The notes: generated by a model not told the origin, from the sequence alone. A stretch of DNA of 64,000 nt from Hymenobacter chitinivorans DSM 11115 (GCF_002797555.1 NZ_PGFA01000003.1:1-64000); one strand, 5' to 3'. Counted from the first letter of the stretch, positions 16,844 through 25,317 are shown. Program-made: numbers and translations.

Positions 16844-18616
16844 GTGAAGAAATTACTGGCCCTAGTGCTGGGGCTGCTGGCGTTTCCCGCGCTGGCGCAA
16901 ACGGGGGCCTCTACGCCGCAGCTGGCCCACTGCGACGCCGCCATTGAGCAGTTTATGAAGCGCTGGAAAATTCCGGGGGCTTCGGTGGCCATCAGCCGGC
17001 AGGGCAAGCTGGTGTACTGCCGGGCCTTTGGCTACGCCGACCTGGCCCGCACCGAGCCCATGCGCCCCTCCCACCTGCTGCGGGTGGCCAGCGTGTCGAA
17101 GCCCGTGACGGCCACGGCCATCATGAAGCTGGTGGAAGAAGGCCGGATTGATTTGCAGCACAAAGCTTTCGGCCCCGAGGGGTATTTGCAGTCGGCCTAC
17201 TACAGCAGTGCCATTCAGGACGGGCGGATTTACGACATCACCGTGCAGCAGCTGCTCGAGCACAGCGCCGGCTGGAACCGCAACAACGGCGTGGACGGCT
17301 ACAACACCTCCGACCCCATCGACTTCCCGCTGCACGTGGCCGACGCGCTGAGCGTGCCCAACCCCGTGGGCGACTCCACCATGGTGCGCTTTCTGCTCAG
17401 CAAGGGCCTCGACTTCAAGCCTGGGGCCCGCTACGCCTATTCCAACGTGGGCTACCTGGTGCTGGGCAAGATTCTGGAGCAGGTAACCCGGCAGCCCTAC
17501 GAGGCCTGGGTGCAGCAGCACATCCTGGCCCCGGCCGGGATTCACGAGGCGCACCTGGGTCGTAACCTGCTGGTTAATAAGGCTGAGCGCGAAGCAGAGT
17601 ACTTCAGCAAGGACCACCGACTTTCCTGCTACGGCAACGGCAAAGAAGTGCCGGCGGCCTACGGCAGCTGGAACATTGAGGCCATGAATGCCCACGGCGG
17701 CTGGCTGTTTACCGCCCGGGACCTGGTGCGCTTCCTGCTGGCCACCGACGGCAACCCGGCCCAGCCCGACGTGCTGACTCCCGCCACTCAGTCCCAGATG
17801 ATGGAGCCATCCGACAACAACCGCCACTACGGCAAGGGCTGGATGGTAAGCAAAAAAGTGAACTGGCACACCGGCAGCCTCGACGGCACGGCCAGCTGCG
17901 TGGCCCAAACGGCCGACGGCTACACCTGGGCCATTCTGCTCAACAGCCGCGCCAACCCCAACCGGTTCTGGAACGACCTGGAAAAACTGGGCTGGGAGTG
18001 TGTGGAAGGCGCCACCGAATGGCCTACTCAGGACTTTTTCCCTCCCGCTCAGAATGCCGCCGCCCTGCGGAGCAAGGTAACTGAGCCCACCGCGGCTAGT
18101 CTGCGCTGGACCAATGGCAACGGCAGCCGCCGCCTGGTGGTGGTGCGGGAAGGCAGCCCCGTGGAAACCCTGCCCCACGATGGCACCAGCTACGCCGCCG
18201 ACGCCGCTTTCGGCCACGGCTCGGCCCTGAGCAAGGGAACCTACGTGGTGGCCGCCAGCCCCGACAGCGCCGTGACCATCCGGAATCTGACGCCCAACAA
18301 GACCTACTACGCCCGGGTGGTGGAGTATTTTCAGAACGACACCACCGGGCAGCAGGCCATGTACGCCCTGGATGGCAACCCCACCTGGCAGTTTCACACG
18401 CCCGCCGCGCCGTCGTTGCTGGCCAAGCTGGGCCGCACGAGCGGTAAAAAGTCTGCCGCGACGAGCCGCCCCACCAAGAGCAGCACGGCCAGCAAGGCGG
18501 CTGGTAAAAAGCCGCTGCCCGCCACCAAGCCCGCCGCCGATGATGCCGCCGGTTCTCAGTTGAGCAAGCAGCACTCCAAAGGCTGGAGCTGGCTGAAATG
18601 GTTTGCCCGGGCGTAA
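16844..18616 (+). CDS. Class C beta-lactamase-like serine hydrolase, secreted
   Basis: A 590-aa exported protein starting at GTG, which gives a clean signal peptide (MKKLLALVLGLLAFPALAQ). The penicillin-binding/beta-lactamase triad motifs are all present: SVSK (83-86), YSN (199-201) and HTG (342-344). Family members include DD-peptidases, esterases and D-aminopeptidases, so the substrate may be a cell-wall peptide or an ester. After about 420 comes a Fn3-like beta domain (VTIRNLTPNKTYYARVVEY). The last 60 residues form a Lys/Ala/Ser/Pro-rich tail ending in a tryptophan-containing stretch. The tail may bind an anionic surface. Confidence 0.87.
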   Translation: MKKLLALVLGLLAFPALAQTGASTPQLAHCDAAIEQFMKRWKIPGASVAISRQGKLVYCRAFGYADLARTEPMRPSHLLRVASVSKPVTATAIMKLVEEGRIDLQHKAFGPEGYLQSAYYSSAIQDGRIYDITVQQLLEHSAGWNRNNGVDGYNTSDPIDFPLHVADALSVPNPVGDSTMVRFLLSKGLDFKPGARYAYSNVGYLVLGKILEQVTRQPYEAWVQQHILAPAGIHEAHLGRNLLVNKAEREAEYFSKDHRLSCYGNGKEVPAAYGSWNIEAMNAHGGWLFTARDLVRFLLATDGNPAQPDVLTPATQSQMMEPSDNNRHYGKGWMVSKKVNWHTGSLDGTASCVAQTADGYTWAILLNSRANPNRFWNDLEKLGWECVEGATEWPTQDFFPPAQNAAALRSKVTEPTAASLRWTNGNGSRRLVVVREGSPVETLPHDGTSYAADAAFGHGSALSKGTYVVAASPDSAVTIRNLTPNKTYYARVVEYFQNDTTGQQAMYALDGNPTWQFHTPAAPSLLAKLGRTSGKKSAATSRPTKSSTASKAAGKKPLPATKPAADDAAGSQLSKQHSKGWSWLKWFARA

Positions 18617-18820
18617 ACGAGCTTACGCCGGGCCAAGTAAGCTGAAGCCGACTGGTCGGGCCGGCGGCCACGGCCGGTTTCTAGGAGTAGTTGGGCGGAT
18701 AACCGGCGCCAAAGTCCGGCTGAGGCGTGTACTTTGCGTACTGCAGCCAAACACGACTTCGGCTGCGGTACCTGGTCGGGCCATGGCCCGGCTGGCTGTT
18801 CGCCTCAACTATCTATCTAT

Positions 18821-19849
18821 ATGACACAAATTCGCACGGGCCTGCTGGCCTACGGTATGTCGGGCAAGGTTTTCCACGCCCCGTTTGTTGCCACCCATCC
18901 CGGTTTTGAGCTGGCCGCCGTCACGGAGCGCAGCCGTAAGGAAGCCCAGCAGCTCTACCCCGGCGTGACGAGCTACGACAGTGTGGAGGCCCTGCTGGCC
19001 GACGACAGTCTGGAGCTGGTGGTTGTCAACACGCCCAGCAATACCCACGCCGACTTCACCCGCCAGGCCTTATTGGCCGGCAAACACGTGCTGCTGGAAA
19101 AGCCCGTGGCCACTTCGCCCGAGGAAGTGCGGGAGCTGTGGGGCCTGGCCCGGCAACAGGGCAAGCACCTGCTGGCCTACCAGAATCGCCGCTGGGACAG
19201 TGACTTTCAGTTGGTTAAGCAAGTCATTGAGGGCGGGCAGCTGGGGCGGCTCGTGGAGGTTACCTTTCGCTACGACCGGTTCAAGACCACGCTCAACCCC
19301 AAGCCTTTTAAGGAAACGCCCCTGCCCGGCAGCGGCCTGGTCTACGACCTGGGCCCCCACCTGCTCGACCAGGCCCTCAGCCTGTTTGGCCAGCCCCTGA
19401 AAACGCGCAAAACCACCGGCCGCTTCCGCGCCGGCACCCAGGTCGACGACTATTTTTCTATTCAGCTGCTGTACTCGGGCTTCACGGTTACGGTGGCTTC
19501 GGGGCTGCTCATTGCCGACCCGCTCCCGGCCTTCGTGGTGCACGGCACCCAGGGCAGCTTCCGCAAAAACCGCAGCGACGTGCAGGAAGCCCAACTGCTG
19601 GCCGGCCTCTCGCCCCTGGCCCCGGAATACGGCCTCGAGCCCGCCGACCAGGCCGGCACCCTGACCATTGCTGGCGGCAACGACGTGAAAACTACCACCG
19701 TACTGCCCGCCGCTAAAGGTGACTACACGGGCTTGTTCGAAGCCGTGTACCAGACCATTCGCCACGATGCGCCCTACCCCATCCGGGAAGAGCAGCTGCT
19801 GTGGCAAAACGAAATCCTGGCCCAAACCGACGACCTCTGGACGGTGTAA
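18821..19849 (+). CDS. Gfo/Idh/MocA family oxidoreductase
   Basis: A 342-aa NAD(P)-dependent dehydrogenase. The Rossmann start reads RTGLLAYGMSGKVFHAPF, which is the variant found in YdgJ/scyllo-inositol dehydrogenase-like members. VVNTPSNTHADFTRQALLAG and HVLLEKPVATSPEE, the latter with the catalytic EKP, follow. The C-terminal domain is the family's alpha/beta substrate fold. The ATG at 18821 is preferred because upstream in-frame codons add 29 residues of unrelated composition. Substrate is probably a sugar or cyclitol. A TACTTTG at 18730-18736 could be a degenerate -7 element. Confidence 0.9.
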   Translation: MTQIRTGLLAYGMSGKVFHAPFVATHPGFELAAVTERSRKEAQQLYPGVTSYDSVEALLADDSLELVVVNTPSNTHADFTRQALLAGKHVLLEKPVATSPEEVRELWGLARQQGKHLLAYQNRRWDSDFQLVKQVIEGGQLGRLVEVTFRYDRFKTTLNPKPFKETPLPGSGLVYDLGPHLLDQALSLFGQPLKTRKTTGRFRAGTQVDDYFSIQLLYSGFTVTVASGLLIADPLPAFVVHGTQGSFRKNRSDVQEAQLLAGLSPLAPEYGLEPADQAGTLTIAGGNDVKTTTVLPAAKGDYTGLFEAVYQTIRHDAPYPIREEQLLWQNEILAQTDDLWTV

Positions 19850-19866
19850 GCCTTTGGGCAGGAAGC

Positions 19867-20643
19867 CTACACCTGCTTCGGCCGGTCTAGCTTACTGGCC
19901 GGGTATTGCGGGTCCAGCTCCCGCAGGGCGTCGCGCAGGGTTTTGGCCACGACATATGCTTTGTACCAGTTCTGGTCGGCGGGCACTAGGTGCCAGGGGC
20001 AGCTGTCGGGGTTGCAGTGCCGGAATACGTCTTCGTACACGGCCCGGTAAAGCGGCCATTTCAGGGCTTTGGCTTCGTCGCCGGCCTCGTACTTCCACTG
20101 CTTGGCCGGGTCGTTGATACGCTCTTGCAGCCGCTCGCGCTGCTCGTCTTCCGATACGTGCAGGTAAAACTTAAGCACCGTAGTGCCAGCCTGCTGCAGC
20201 AGCTTCTCGAAGGCATTGATGGCCGTAAAGCGCCGCCGGGCCTCCTCGGTGGTTATCAGTTGCTCGACCCGGGTAATGAGCACGTCCTCGTAGTGGGAGC
20301 GGTTGAAGACCTGAATCATGCCGTGGCGCGGCACCTGCTGATGCACCCGCCACAGAAAGTCGTGGGCCAGCTCCTCGGTGGTCGGCTCCTTGAAGGAGTG
20401 CACCCGCACGCCCTGCGGGTTGAGGCCGCTGAAGACCTTACGAATCAGTCCGTCCTTGCCGCTGGCGTCCATGCCCTGCAAAATGACGAGCACGCTGCGG
20501 CGGTTTTCGGCGTAAAGCCGGTCCTGCAGCTCCACCAAGTCTTGCCGGATTCGCTCGGTTTCCCGCTGGGCGTCGTCCTTGTGCACGTGGTGGGGTGCCC
20601 GGCTGGCCAGGGTCAACAAGTCAAAGGCGGCAGAATCTTTCAT
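19867..20643 (-). CDS. Polyphosphate kinase 2 (PPK2) family protein
   Basis: A 258-aa nucleotide phosphorylase that transfers phosphate between polyphosphate and nucleotides. Walker A is GMDASGKDG (57-65), Walker B is in FNRSHYEDVL, and the lid region includes RINDPAKQWKYEAGD. Single-domain members usually make ADP or ATP from AMP/ADP and polyphosphate (classes I and III); the class cannot be settled by eye. The ATG at 20643 matches the family start; upstream codons would add 58 residues including stretches unlike the family. Converges on the oxidoreductase gene with a 17-bp gap and is divergent from the Hsp20 gene. Confidence 0.92.
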   Translation of the reverse strand: MKDSAAFDLLTLASRAPHHVHKDDAQRETERIRQDLVELQDRLYAENRRSVLVILQGMDASGKDGLIRKVFSGLNPQGVRVHSFKEPTTEELAHDFLWRVHQQVPRHGMIQVFNRSHYEDVLITRVEQLITTEEARRRFTAINAFEKLLQQAGTTVLKFYLHVSEDEQRERLQERINDPAKQWKYEAGDEAKALKWPLYRAVYEDVFRHCNPDSCPWHLVPADQNWYKAYVVAKTLRDALRELDPQYPASKLDRPKQV

Positions 20644-20855
20644 GCGCGGATTGAGGTAACGGTTCGGCTCTCTATACGCACCCGGCCGGCCCAGGGCTAA
20701 TTGCTGGCTTGTTAGGCCTTCAATCGGGTAGTAAAAGCTGCAAGAACGACTTTTTACGACCTGAAATTCAGCCACAATGGCCGGAATGCACCGGGTGGCG
20801 GAGCTTAAAACCGCCAATTTGACCGTAAGCAGGCCTGCACGGGTCTTGATTCAGG

Positions 20856-20886
20856 TTGGTACAGCATTTGTATTTGTGCTGTCAAC
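20856..20886 (+). promoter_or_regulatory. Possible promoter of the Hsp20 gene
   Basis: TTG at 20856-20858 and TGTATTTG at 20879-20886 (one mismatch to TAnnTTTG), 20 bp apart. The leader would be short and contains AAAGGA ahead of the ATG, one of the few purine-rich start regions in the window. Confidence 0.35.
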
Positions 20887-20904
20887 CAAGAAAGGAAACC
20901 AGCC

Positions 20905-21288
20905 ATGAATCTGATTAGCAAAGAGTTTATTCGCAACATCGCCCCCCAGCTCGACCTGCTCAACACCTTGGGTGGCGGCACGGCCCAGGCGGTAGTGCGC
21001 GTGGATAAGCGCGAACAGGGCGTGGTCGTGCGGGTAGCCATTCCGGCCGTAAGCCCCGAAAACTTCCACGTCGTGCTCGACAACACGCGCCTGACGGTGT
21101 ACTGTGAGTACCGCCATAAGCCCGAGGACCAGGTAGCAGCCCCGCTGTTTGCCCAAACCCTGGACCTGCCCGCCAACCTCGACCTGAGCCGCATCGACGC
21201 CGTGCACAAAGGGGGGGAGCTACAGGTGCGCATTCCCTTCAAGGATGCCGCCGCTCAGAAGCGCGAAATCGAAATCAAGCAGCGCTAG
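20905..21288 (+). CDS. Hsp20/alpha-crystallin small heat shock protein
   Basis: A 127-aa ATP-independent holdase chaperone. The alpha-crystallin domain runs from about residue 35 to 120: VVVRVAIPAVSPENFHVVLD, LTVYCEYRHK, then the family's G-x-L signature as GGELQVRIPF, and a KREIEIKQ tail. The N-terminal arm is short. It is divergent from the PPK2 gene; both are often linked to stress and energy shortage, though no shared control is shown by the sequence. A terminator follows. Confidence 0.88.
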   Translation: MNLISKEFIRNIAPQLDLLNTLGGGTAQAVVRVDKREQGVVVRVAIPAVSPENFHVVLDNTRLTVYCEYRHKPEDQVAAPLFAQTLDLPANLDLSRIDAVHKGGELQVRIPFKDAAAQKREIEIKQR

Positions 21289-21349
21289 GAATCTGCTCCT
21301 GCTGCATCGTTCATACCGTCGGGGCCGACCGACACCATTGTTCCACTTG

Positions 21350-21376
21350 GCCACTGCCTTCCGCAGTGGCTTTTTT
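21350..21376 (+). terminator. Terminator of the Hsp20 gene
   Basis: An 8-bp perfect GC-rich stem (21350-21357 with 21363-21370), 5-nt loop and six T residues. Confidence 0.8.
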
Positions 21377-21400
21377 ATTGCCTGGCGGACCCGCGGGTAG

Positions 21401-21724
21401 TTAGCCAAACAGCGGAATCAACAGTACGAAGCCCAGCAGCAGCGACAGGTAAAACCAGCCCATCACCTGCCCGCGGTAGCGCCGCGGCAGCCGGTTGCTG
21501 AGCACCAGCACGGCCGCCACCACCAGGGCCAGGTGCAGCAGCAGAAATACCACCGTCTTGACCCAATTGCTGACGATGGTGTTTTCGGGTTGAAACTGGT
21601 CGGTCATGCCCAGGCCCGAGGTGAGCCAGCGCAGCAAGTAATACGCCACGGTTTCAAACGCGACGAACAACACGGCCCCGAGCAGCAGCGCCCCGGGCCC
21701 GGACTTTTGGTTGATTTCAGCCAT
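21401..21724 (-). CDS. Small membrane protein, three predicted segments
   Basis: A 107-aa protein with hydrophobic segments at about 10-30 (ALLLGAVLFVAFETVAYYLL), 52-74 (VKTVVFLLLHLALVVAAVLV) and 88-106 (WFYLSLLLGFVLLIPLFG). A basic loop (NRLPRRYRGQ) lies between the last two. I do not recognise the family. It lies downstream of a secreted hypothetical gene on the same strand but is separated from it by a terminator. Confidence 0.6.
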   Translation of the reverse strand: MAEINQKSGPGALLLGAVLFVAFETVAYYLLRWLTSGLGMTDQFQPENTIVSNWVKTVVFLLLHLALVVAAVLVLSNRLPRRYRGQVMGWFYLSLLLGFVLLIPLFG

Positions 21725-21747
21725 TGCAGCCCCAAGCTACAAAAACA

Positions 21748-21779
21748 AGTCGGCCAGCCGGATATCCGACTGGCCGACT
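21748..21779 (-). terminator. Terminator of the secreted hypothetical gene
   Basis: A 16-bp stem with one mismatch around a GATATC centre (21748-21779). On the minus strand it is followed by TTGTTTTT. Confidence 0.7.
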
Positions 21780-21807
21780 GGGCATCGTGGGCTGGCTACG
21801 GCTGCCG

Positions 21808-22242
21808 TTATTTCTTGCCGTTGGGCTTACGGTCAAAAGTCAGGGTAACGGCGCCCGAGGGCTCGGTGGTAGCCACCGTGTTGTAGGTCGCGCCCTTGGT
21901 GGGCCCTTCAGCTACTTCCACGTAGGTTGAGTTATAAACTACGCGTTGGGCGGGCCGCTGGCCCTCGGGCACCGTGCCGCGCCAGATGGCCGATGAGTTG
22001 CCGCTGGGCGTTACGATGAATTTCTCCTGGGTCATATTTACGCAGCCCGTGCTGGGCAGCGTAGAAAGGCCCAGCAGCGTATTGGTCATGCACACCGAGC
22101 GGTCTGTTTTCAGCACGTAGGCTCCGTTACCGTTCTGGACGGCGGCGCCAATCTTTTTATTCTGGGCCTGGACCGAGCTACCGGCAATGACTAAGCCGGC
22201 AAAAAGTAGGGCGCTGAAGAAGTTGTGCGTGCGGTTTTTCAT
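21808..22242 (-). CDS. Secreted hypothetical protein, 144 aa
   Basis: The ATG at 22242 gives a signal peptide (FFSALLFAGLVIAGSSVQAQ). The mature part has two cysteines (SVCMTN and TGCVNM) that could form a disulfide, and a C-terminal beta-rich region (RVVYNSTYVEVAEG, AVTLTFDRKPNG). No known domain is recognised. It probably acts in the periplasm or outside the cell. Ends in its own terminator. Confidence 0.6.
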   Translation of the reverse strand: MKNRTHNFFSALLFAGLVIAGSSVQAQNKKIGAAVQNGNGAYVLKTDRSVCMTNTLLGLSTLPSTGCVNMTQEKFIVTPSGNSSAIWRGTVPEGQRPAQRVVYNSTYVEVAEGPTKGATYNTVATTEPSGAVTLTFDRKPNGKK

Positions 22243-22351
22243 GTAGAAGGGGTGGGAGAGTGAAGGTATTTCCTTGTCTTGTCCAACGCTAGCCAAGAAC
22301 TGTACCAGGAAATTTGCCTGCTATACTCTCCCGCTCCCGTTTAGTTGCCCG

Positions 22352-22627
22352 CTAGGGTAGCTGCCGGCCCAGGATTTCGGCCGTCCGGGCCCGCACGTAC
22401 AGATCTTCCACCTTAGCCCGGGCCCAGGGCGTACGGCGCAAAAACGTCAGGCTGGACTTAACGGACGGATTGACCGAGAAGCAGTTGATGCGGATTCGCT
22501 CGTCGAGGCCGGGCCAGCCGTAGCGGGCCACTAGGTACTCCAGAATCTGGGCCAGTGTGACGCCGTGCAGCTCCCGAATAAGGTGGCCGGATTCGTCGCG
22601 AACATCGTGGGGATTGGGCTGGGACAT
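22352..22627 (-). CDS. VF530 family DNA-binding protein
   Basis: A 91-aa protein matching the VF530 (DUF2132) family almost word for word: LHGVTLAQILEYLVARYGW, then RIRINCFSVNPSVKSSL and FLRRTPWARAKVEDLYV. Members are small helical proteins with a proposed DNA-binding role in gamma-proteobacteria and Bacteroidota. The ATG at 22627 gives the family length; an earlier start would add 35 unrelated residues. Confidence 0.88.
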   Translation of the reverse strand: MSQPNPHDVRDESGHLIRELHGVTLAQILEYLVARYGWPGLDERIRINCFSVNPSVKSSLTFLRRTPWARAKVEDLYVRARTAEILGRQLP

Positions 22628-22740
22628 AACAGAAGAAGATAAGCGGCAGGAATTGCAAAGGTGCTCAAAAGCGTGGGCATCTGCGCCGGTTGGGGCTCCC
22701 AGCCCCTCCGCAAGCAGGTTTTTGCCGGCCACCGGGCATC

Positions 22741-22768
22741 ATTGGGCCCGGGTTGTTCGTTACCTTTG
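22741..22768 (+). promoter_or_regulatory. Promoter of the GH25 gene
   Basis: TACCTTTG (22761-22768) matches the -7 consensus in full. ATTG at 22741-22744 lies 16 bp upstream as a -33 candidate. Transcription would begin near 22775, which rules out the ATG at 22771 and favours 22783. Confidence 0.55.
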
Positions 22769-22782
22769 GCATGGCAACTCTC

Positions 22783-23619
22783 ATGAATAAATCTTCCCGA
22801 CCTGTTTCGCGCCGCCGCGCTACTCCCTGGCGCCGCTATCTGGGCCTGGCCGTGCTGGCCCTGGGAATCGTGAGCGTGGCCCTGTACCTGCGCTACCAGC
22901 GCCAGATTCACCGCTACGCCCGCCGCGCTTACGCCAGCTTTACCTTCGGTCAGCTCACGGGCCGCGAAAAAACGCCCATGCTGGCCGGCTACTCGGTGCA
23001 CGGCATCGATGTTTCGTCTTATCAAGGTAAAATTGATTGGCAAACCGTAGCCGAGCACAACGTGCGCTTTGCCTTCATCAAGGCCAGTGAGGGGGTAACC
23101 CTGCGCGACGCCCGCTTCCAGCGCAACTGGAAGCAGGCCCGGGCCGCGGGCATTTACCGGGGCGCCTACCACTACTTTCAGCCCAACTACGACGGGGCCA
23201 AGCAAGCCAACCTGTTCACGCGCACCGTGCCCCTGGCGGCCGGCGACCTGCCGCCGGTGCTTGACGTGGAAGCTCCCGAGTTTCACGACGTGGCCGTGAT
23301 GCGCCGGGGCGTGGGCACCTGGCTGCGGCTGGTGGAGCGGCATTATGGCGTGAAGCCAATTCTGTACTCCAACTACAGCTTCTACAAGCGCCACCTGGCC
23401 GGGCACTTCGACGACTACCCGCTCTGGCTGGCTCACTACGAAGTGGAAAGCCCCCAGCTGCCCCGCGACAAGTGGATAATCTGGCAGCACAGCGACGAAG
23501 CCTACGTGCCTGGCATCCGCGGTACGGTCGACTTTAACGTGTTTCAGGGTAACTTCGAGAATCTGCTGGCCTTGCGGATTCCAGCCGCCCGGCCGACCAG
23601 GCCCGGTAAACCTCACTAA
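22783..23619 (+). CDS. GH25 lysozyme-like muramidase, membrane-anchored
   Basis: A 278-aa cell-wall hydrolase. A basic N terminus (SRPVSRRRATPWRR) and one hydrophobic segment (YLGLAVLALGIVSVALYL) suggest an uncleaved anchor. The catalytic domain starts at HGIDVSSYQGKIDW and holds the second acidic pair in PPVLDVEAPE. IWQHSDEAYVPGIRGTVDFN closes it as in GH25 enzymes. It cuts the beta-1,4 link between MurNAc and GlcNAc. The start at 22783 is chosen from the promoter position. The RlpA gene follows after 10 bp, forming a small peptidoglycan unit. Confidence 0.9.
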   Translation: MNKSSRPVSRRRATPWRRYLGLAVLALGIVSVALYLRYQRQIHRYARRAYASFTFGQLTGREKTPMLAGYSVHGIDVSSYQGKIDWQTVAEHNVRFAFIKASEGVTLRDARFQRNWKQARAAGIYRGAYHYFQPNYDGAKQANLFTRTVPLAAGDLPPVLDVEAPEFHDVAVMRRGVGTWLRLVERHYGVKPILYSNYSFYKRHLAGHFDDYPLWLAHYEVESPQLPRDKWIIWQHSDEAYVPGIRGTVDFNVFQGNFENLLALRIPAARPTRPGKPH

Positions 23620-23629
23620 CTTAGTCTGG

Positions 23630-24019
23630 ATGACTGTAGCCTTATTTCGCGGTTCTACCGCCCTGCTGCTGGTTGTTGCGCTGCTGAGCAGCTGCGGCGG
23701 CAGCAAAAACGCCTTTACTCAGTCGGGTGGGGCCTCGTACTACGCCGATAAGTTCGACGGACGTAAAACGGCCAGTGGCACTACTTACCGGCCCAACAAG
23801 CTCACGGCCGCCCACAACACCCTGCCCTTTGGTACGGTGGTCAAGGTCACGAACCCGCGCAACCACCGCTCGGTTAAGGTTACCGTAACCGACCGGGGAC
23901 CGCACGCCAAGGGCCGCGTCATCGACCTTTCGCGCAAGGCCGCCCGTAAAATAGACATCGTCGACGCCGGAGTGGCGCCCGTGCAGCTCAAAGTGGTGCG
24001 GGCCGCGGGTCGGCGCTAA
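23630..24019 (+). CDS. rlpA: RlpA-like septal ring lytic transglycosylase, lipoprotein
   Basis: A 129-aa lipoprotein (lipobox LLSSC) with a double-psi beta-barrel domain. ASYYADKFDGRKTASGTTY opens it, and TAAHNTLPFGTVVKVTN follows. The catalytic-type signature is VTDRGPHAKGRVIDLSRKAA. RlpA enzymes cleave glycan strands that lack stem peptides. The SPOR domain of proteobacterial RlpA is missing, as is common in short Bacteroidota forms. It starts 10 bp after the GH25 gene and is probably cotranscribed with it. Confidence 0.9.
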   Translation: MTVALFRGSTALLLVVALLSSCGGSKNAFTQSGGASYYADKFDGRKTASGTTYRPNKLTAAHNTLPFGTVVKVTNPRNHRSVKVTVTDRGPHAKGRVIDLSRKAARKIDIVDAGVAPVQLKVVRAAGRR

Positions 24020-24058
24020 GCGTTTCCTCTCACTTTCTTTAACTCCAGCTGCTGCCGT

Positions 24059-24253
24059 ATGCGCATCCGCAAAAAAGTAAAATGGCTTCAGCCGGCCGAA
24101 GCCGACCGGTTTACATCCCTGAGTGCCTTCGTCAAAGCGGCCGAAGCCCAGGGCTGGACCGAAGCCGAAATCCAGTTCGTCATCAACGAAATAGTGGAAG
24201 CCCGCGACGAGGTCGAAGTCCACGAAATCTTCCGGGACTACAGCCAGGTTTAG
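24059..24253 (+). CDS. Small hypothetical protein, 64 aa
   Basis: An acidic, mostly helical protein (FVKAAEAQGWTEAEIQFVIN, VEARDEVEVHEIFRDYSQ). No domain recognised. It begins 39 bp behind rlpA and ends in a strong terminator, so it could be the last gene of the GH25-rlpA unit. The clean codon pattern supports a real gene. Confidence 0.6.
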   Translation: MRIRKKVKWLQPAEADRFTSLSAFVKAAEAQGWTEAEIQFVINEIVEARDEVEVHEIFRDYSQV

Positions 24254-24258
24254 TCCCC

Positions 24259-24295
24259 AAAAAAGCTCCGCGGCAGCCTGCCGCGGAGCTTTTTT
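24259..24295. terminator. Bidirectional terminator
   Basis: A perfect 17-bp stem (24259-24275 with 24279-24295) with A- and T-runs at its ends and a 3-nt loop, between convergent genes. Confidence 0.9.
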
Positions 24296-24319
24296 GTGAA
24301 TGAAAGCAAACCAGCCAAG

Positions 24320-24733
24320 CTAGTTTTTACGCTTGACCTTGGCCTTGCCCTTGCCATTTTTGGCCATCATCATCAGGCTGTCCTGCTCGGCCTTCATGGC
24401 TTTGGTAGTCAGCCGGCCGCTGAGCGACATCATGTCGCCCTCCTGCAGGGTTACGGTGCTGCCGTCGGGCTTGGTCACGGTGCCGTCGGCCATGATTTTG
24501 GTGCCGTTGGTCAGGGTCGTGGCGTCGGCCAGGGGGGTGGTGTGGCCCTGCTGGGTTACCAGCACTTTGCCTTCCTGCATCACCACGCCGTCTTTGAGCG
24601 TCACGCCTTCCCGCACCACAACTTTTTGCTTGGGTGCCACGGCCCGGCGGGGCGCTACTTTGGTTTGAGCCTGGGCGGCAAAGCCGGCGACGGCCAGCCC
24701 GAGCGTCAACAGAAATGAGAAACGAAGCTTCAT
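24320..24733 (-). CDS. Secreted DUF6799-like protein
   Basis: A 137-aa exported protein: signal peptide to about residue 23 (LAVAGFAAQAQ), then a repeated pattern of short strands around D-G-T and E-G-K turns (LKDGVVMQEGKVLV, LTNGTKIMADGTVTKPDG, VTLQEGDMMSLSG). This resembles the DUF6799 domain that occurs in secreted proteins of Hymenobacter and relatives. The C terminus is a Lys-rich tail (KNGKGKAKVKRKN). Function unknown. Confidence 0.65.
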   Translation of the reverse strand: MKLRFSFLLTLGLAVAGFAAQAQTKVAPRRAVAPKQKVVVREGVTLKDGVVMQEGKVLVTQQGHTTPLADATTLTNGTKIMADGTVTKPDGSTVTLQEGDMMSLSGRLTTKAMKAEQDSLMMMAKNGKGKAKVKRKN

Positions 24734-24902
24734 ACGTGAGCCATTAAAGTGAGAGAGGTAGAGCTTGGTAGCGGTAGTGTAAAATACAAAAACCTGGCGA
24801 AAGTTCCGGCCCCGCCCGCAACAACCAACTTTTACCGGCTGGCGTTAAAAACAACTTCTCTTGTCCTTCGTCCACTCATTCCCTTACGTCAAGCTCCACC
24901 AC

Positions 24903-25241
24903 ATGACCAATCAGCCAACGACCCCGAACATTTACGCCGAGTTCAAGCAGCAAGTCAATATGACGGCGGCGGAGCTGGAAAAGTGGCTTACAACGGAGGA
25001 ATCCAAATCGGTGGGGCAGAACGATGGCGACGGGGAAAGCATCGGCCACAAGTCGGGCCGCCACATCATCCAGATTCTGCAGAAGAAGAAAGCCGACCTC
25101 ACCGCCGAGGATGAAGCCCACATGCGCAAGGTTCACGCCTATATTAGCCGCCACTTGGCCCAGGGCCCGCACGCCGACAAAGAACATTCGCGCTGGCGCT
25201 ACTCCCTTATGAACTGGGGCCACGACCCACTGAAGAAATAA
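24903..25241 (+). CDS. DUF3140 family protein
   Basis: A 112-aa protein matching DUF3140: NMTAAELEKWLTTEESKSVG, SIGHKSGRHIIQILQKKKAD, then a MRKVHAYISRHLAQ stretch and a closing RWRYSLMNWGHDPLK. Members are small helical proteins of unknown role, sometimes considered DNA-binding. The ATG at 24903 starts the family region; upstream codons add 14 residues. It lies 76 bp ahead of the DnaJ-like gene, with a long hairpin in the gap. Confidence 0.88.
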   Translation: MTNQPTTPNIYAEFKQQVNMTAAELEKWLTTEESKSVGQNDGDGESIGHKSGRHIIQILQKKKADLTAEDEAHMRKVHAYISRHLAQGPHADKEHSRWRYSLMNWGHDPLKK

Positions 25242-25242
25242 C

Positions 25243-25297
25243 CTTGGCCGTGCGGGCCCCGCCGAACTGCACCTTCGGCCCGGCCCGCACGGCCAAG
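25243..25297 (+). promoter_or_regulatory. Perfect 16-bp hairpin between DUF3140 and cbpA
   Basis: Arms 25243-25258 and 25282-25297 are exact reverse complements with a 23-nt loop. There is no T-run on the plus strand, so it is not a standard terminator. It begins right at the DUF3140 stop and ends 20 bp before cbpA. It may protect an upstream mRNA end, mark a processing site or act as a leader element. Confidence 0.5.
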
Positions 25298-25317
25298 CTG
25301 CCACCCGCACATCCATC

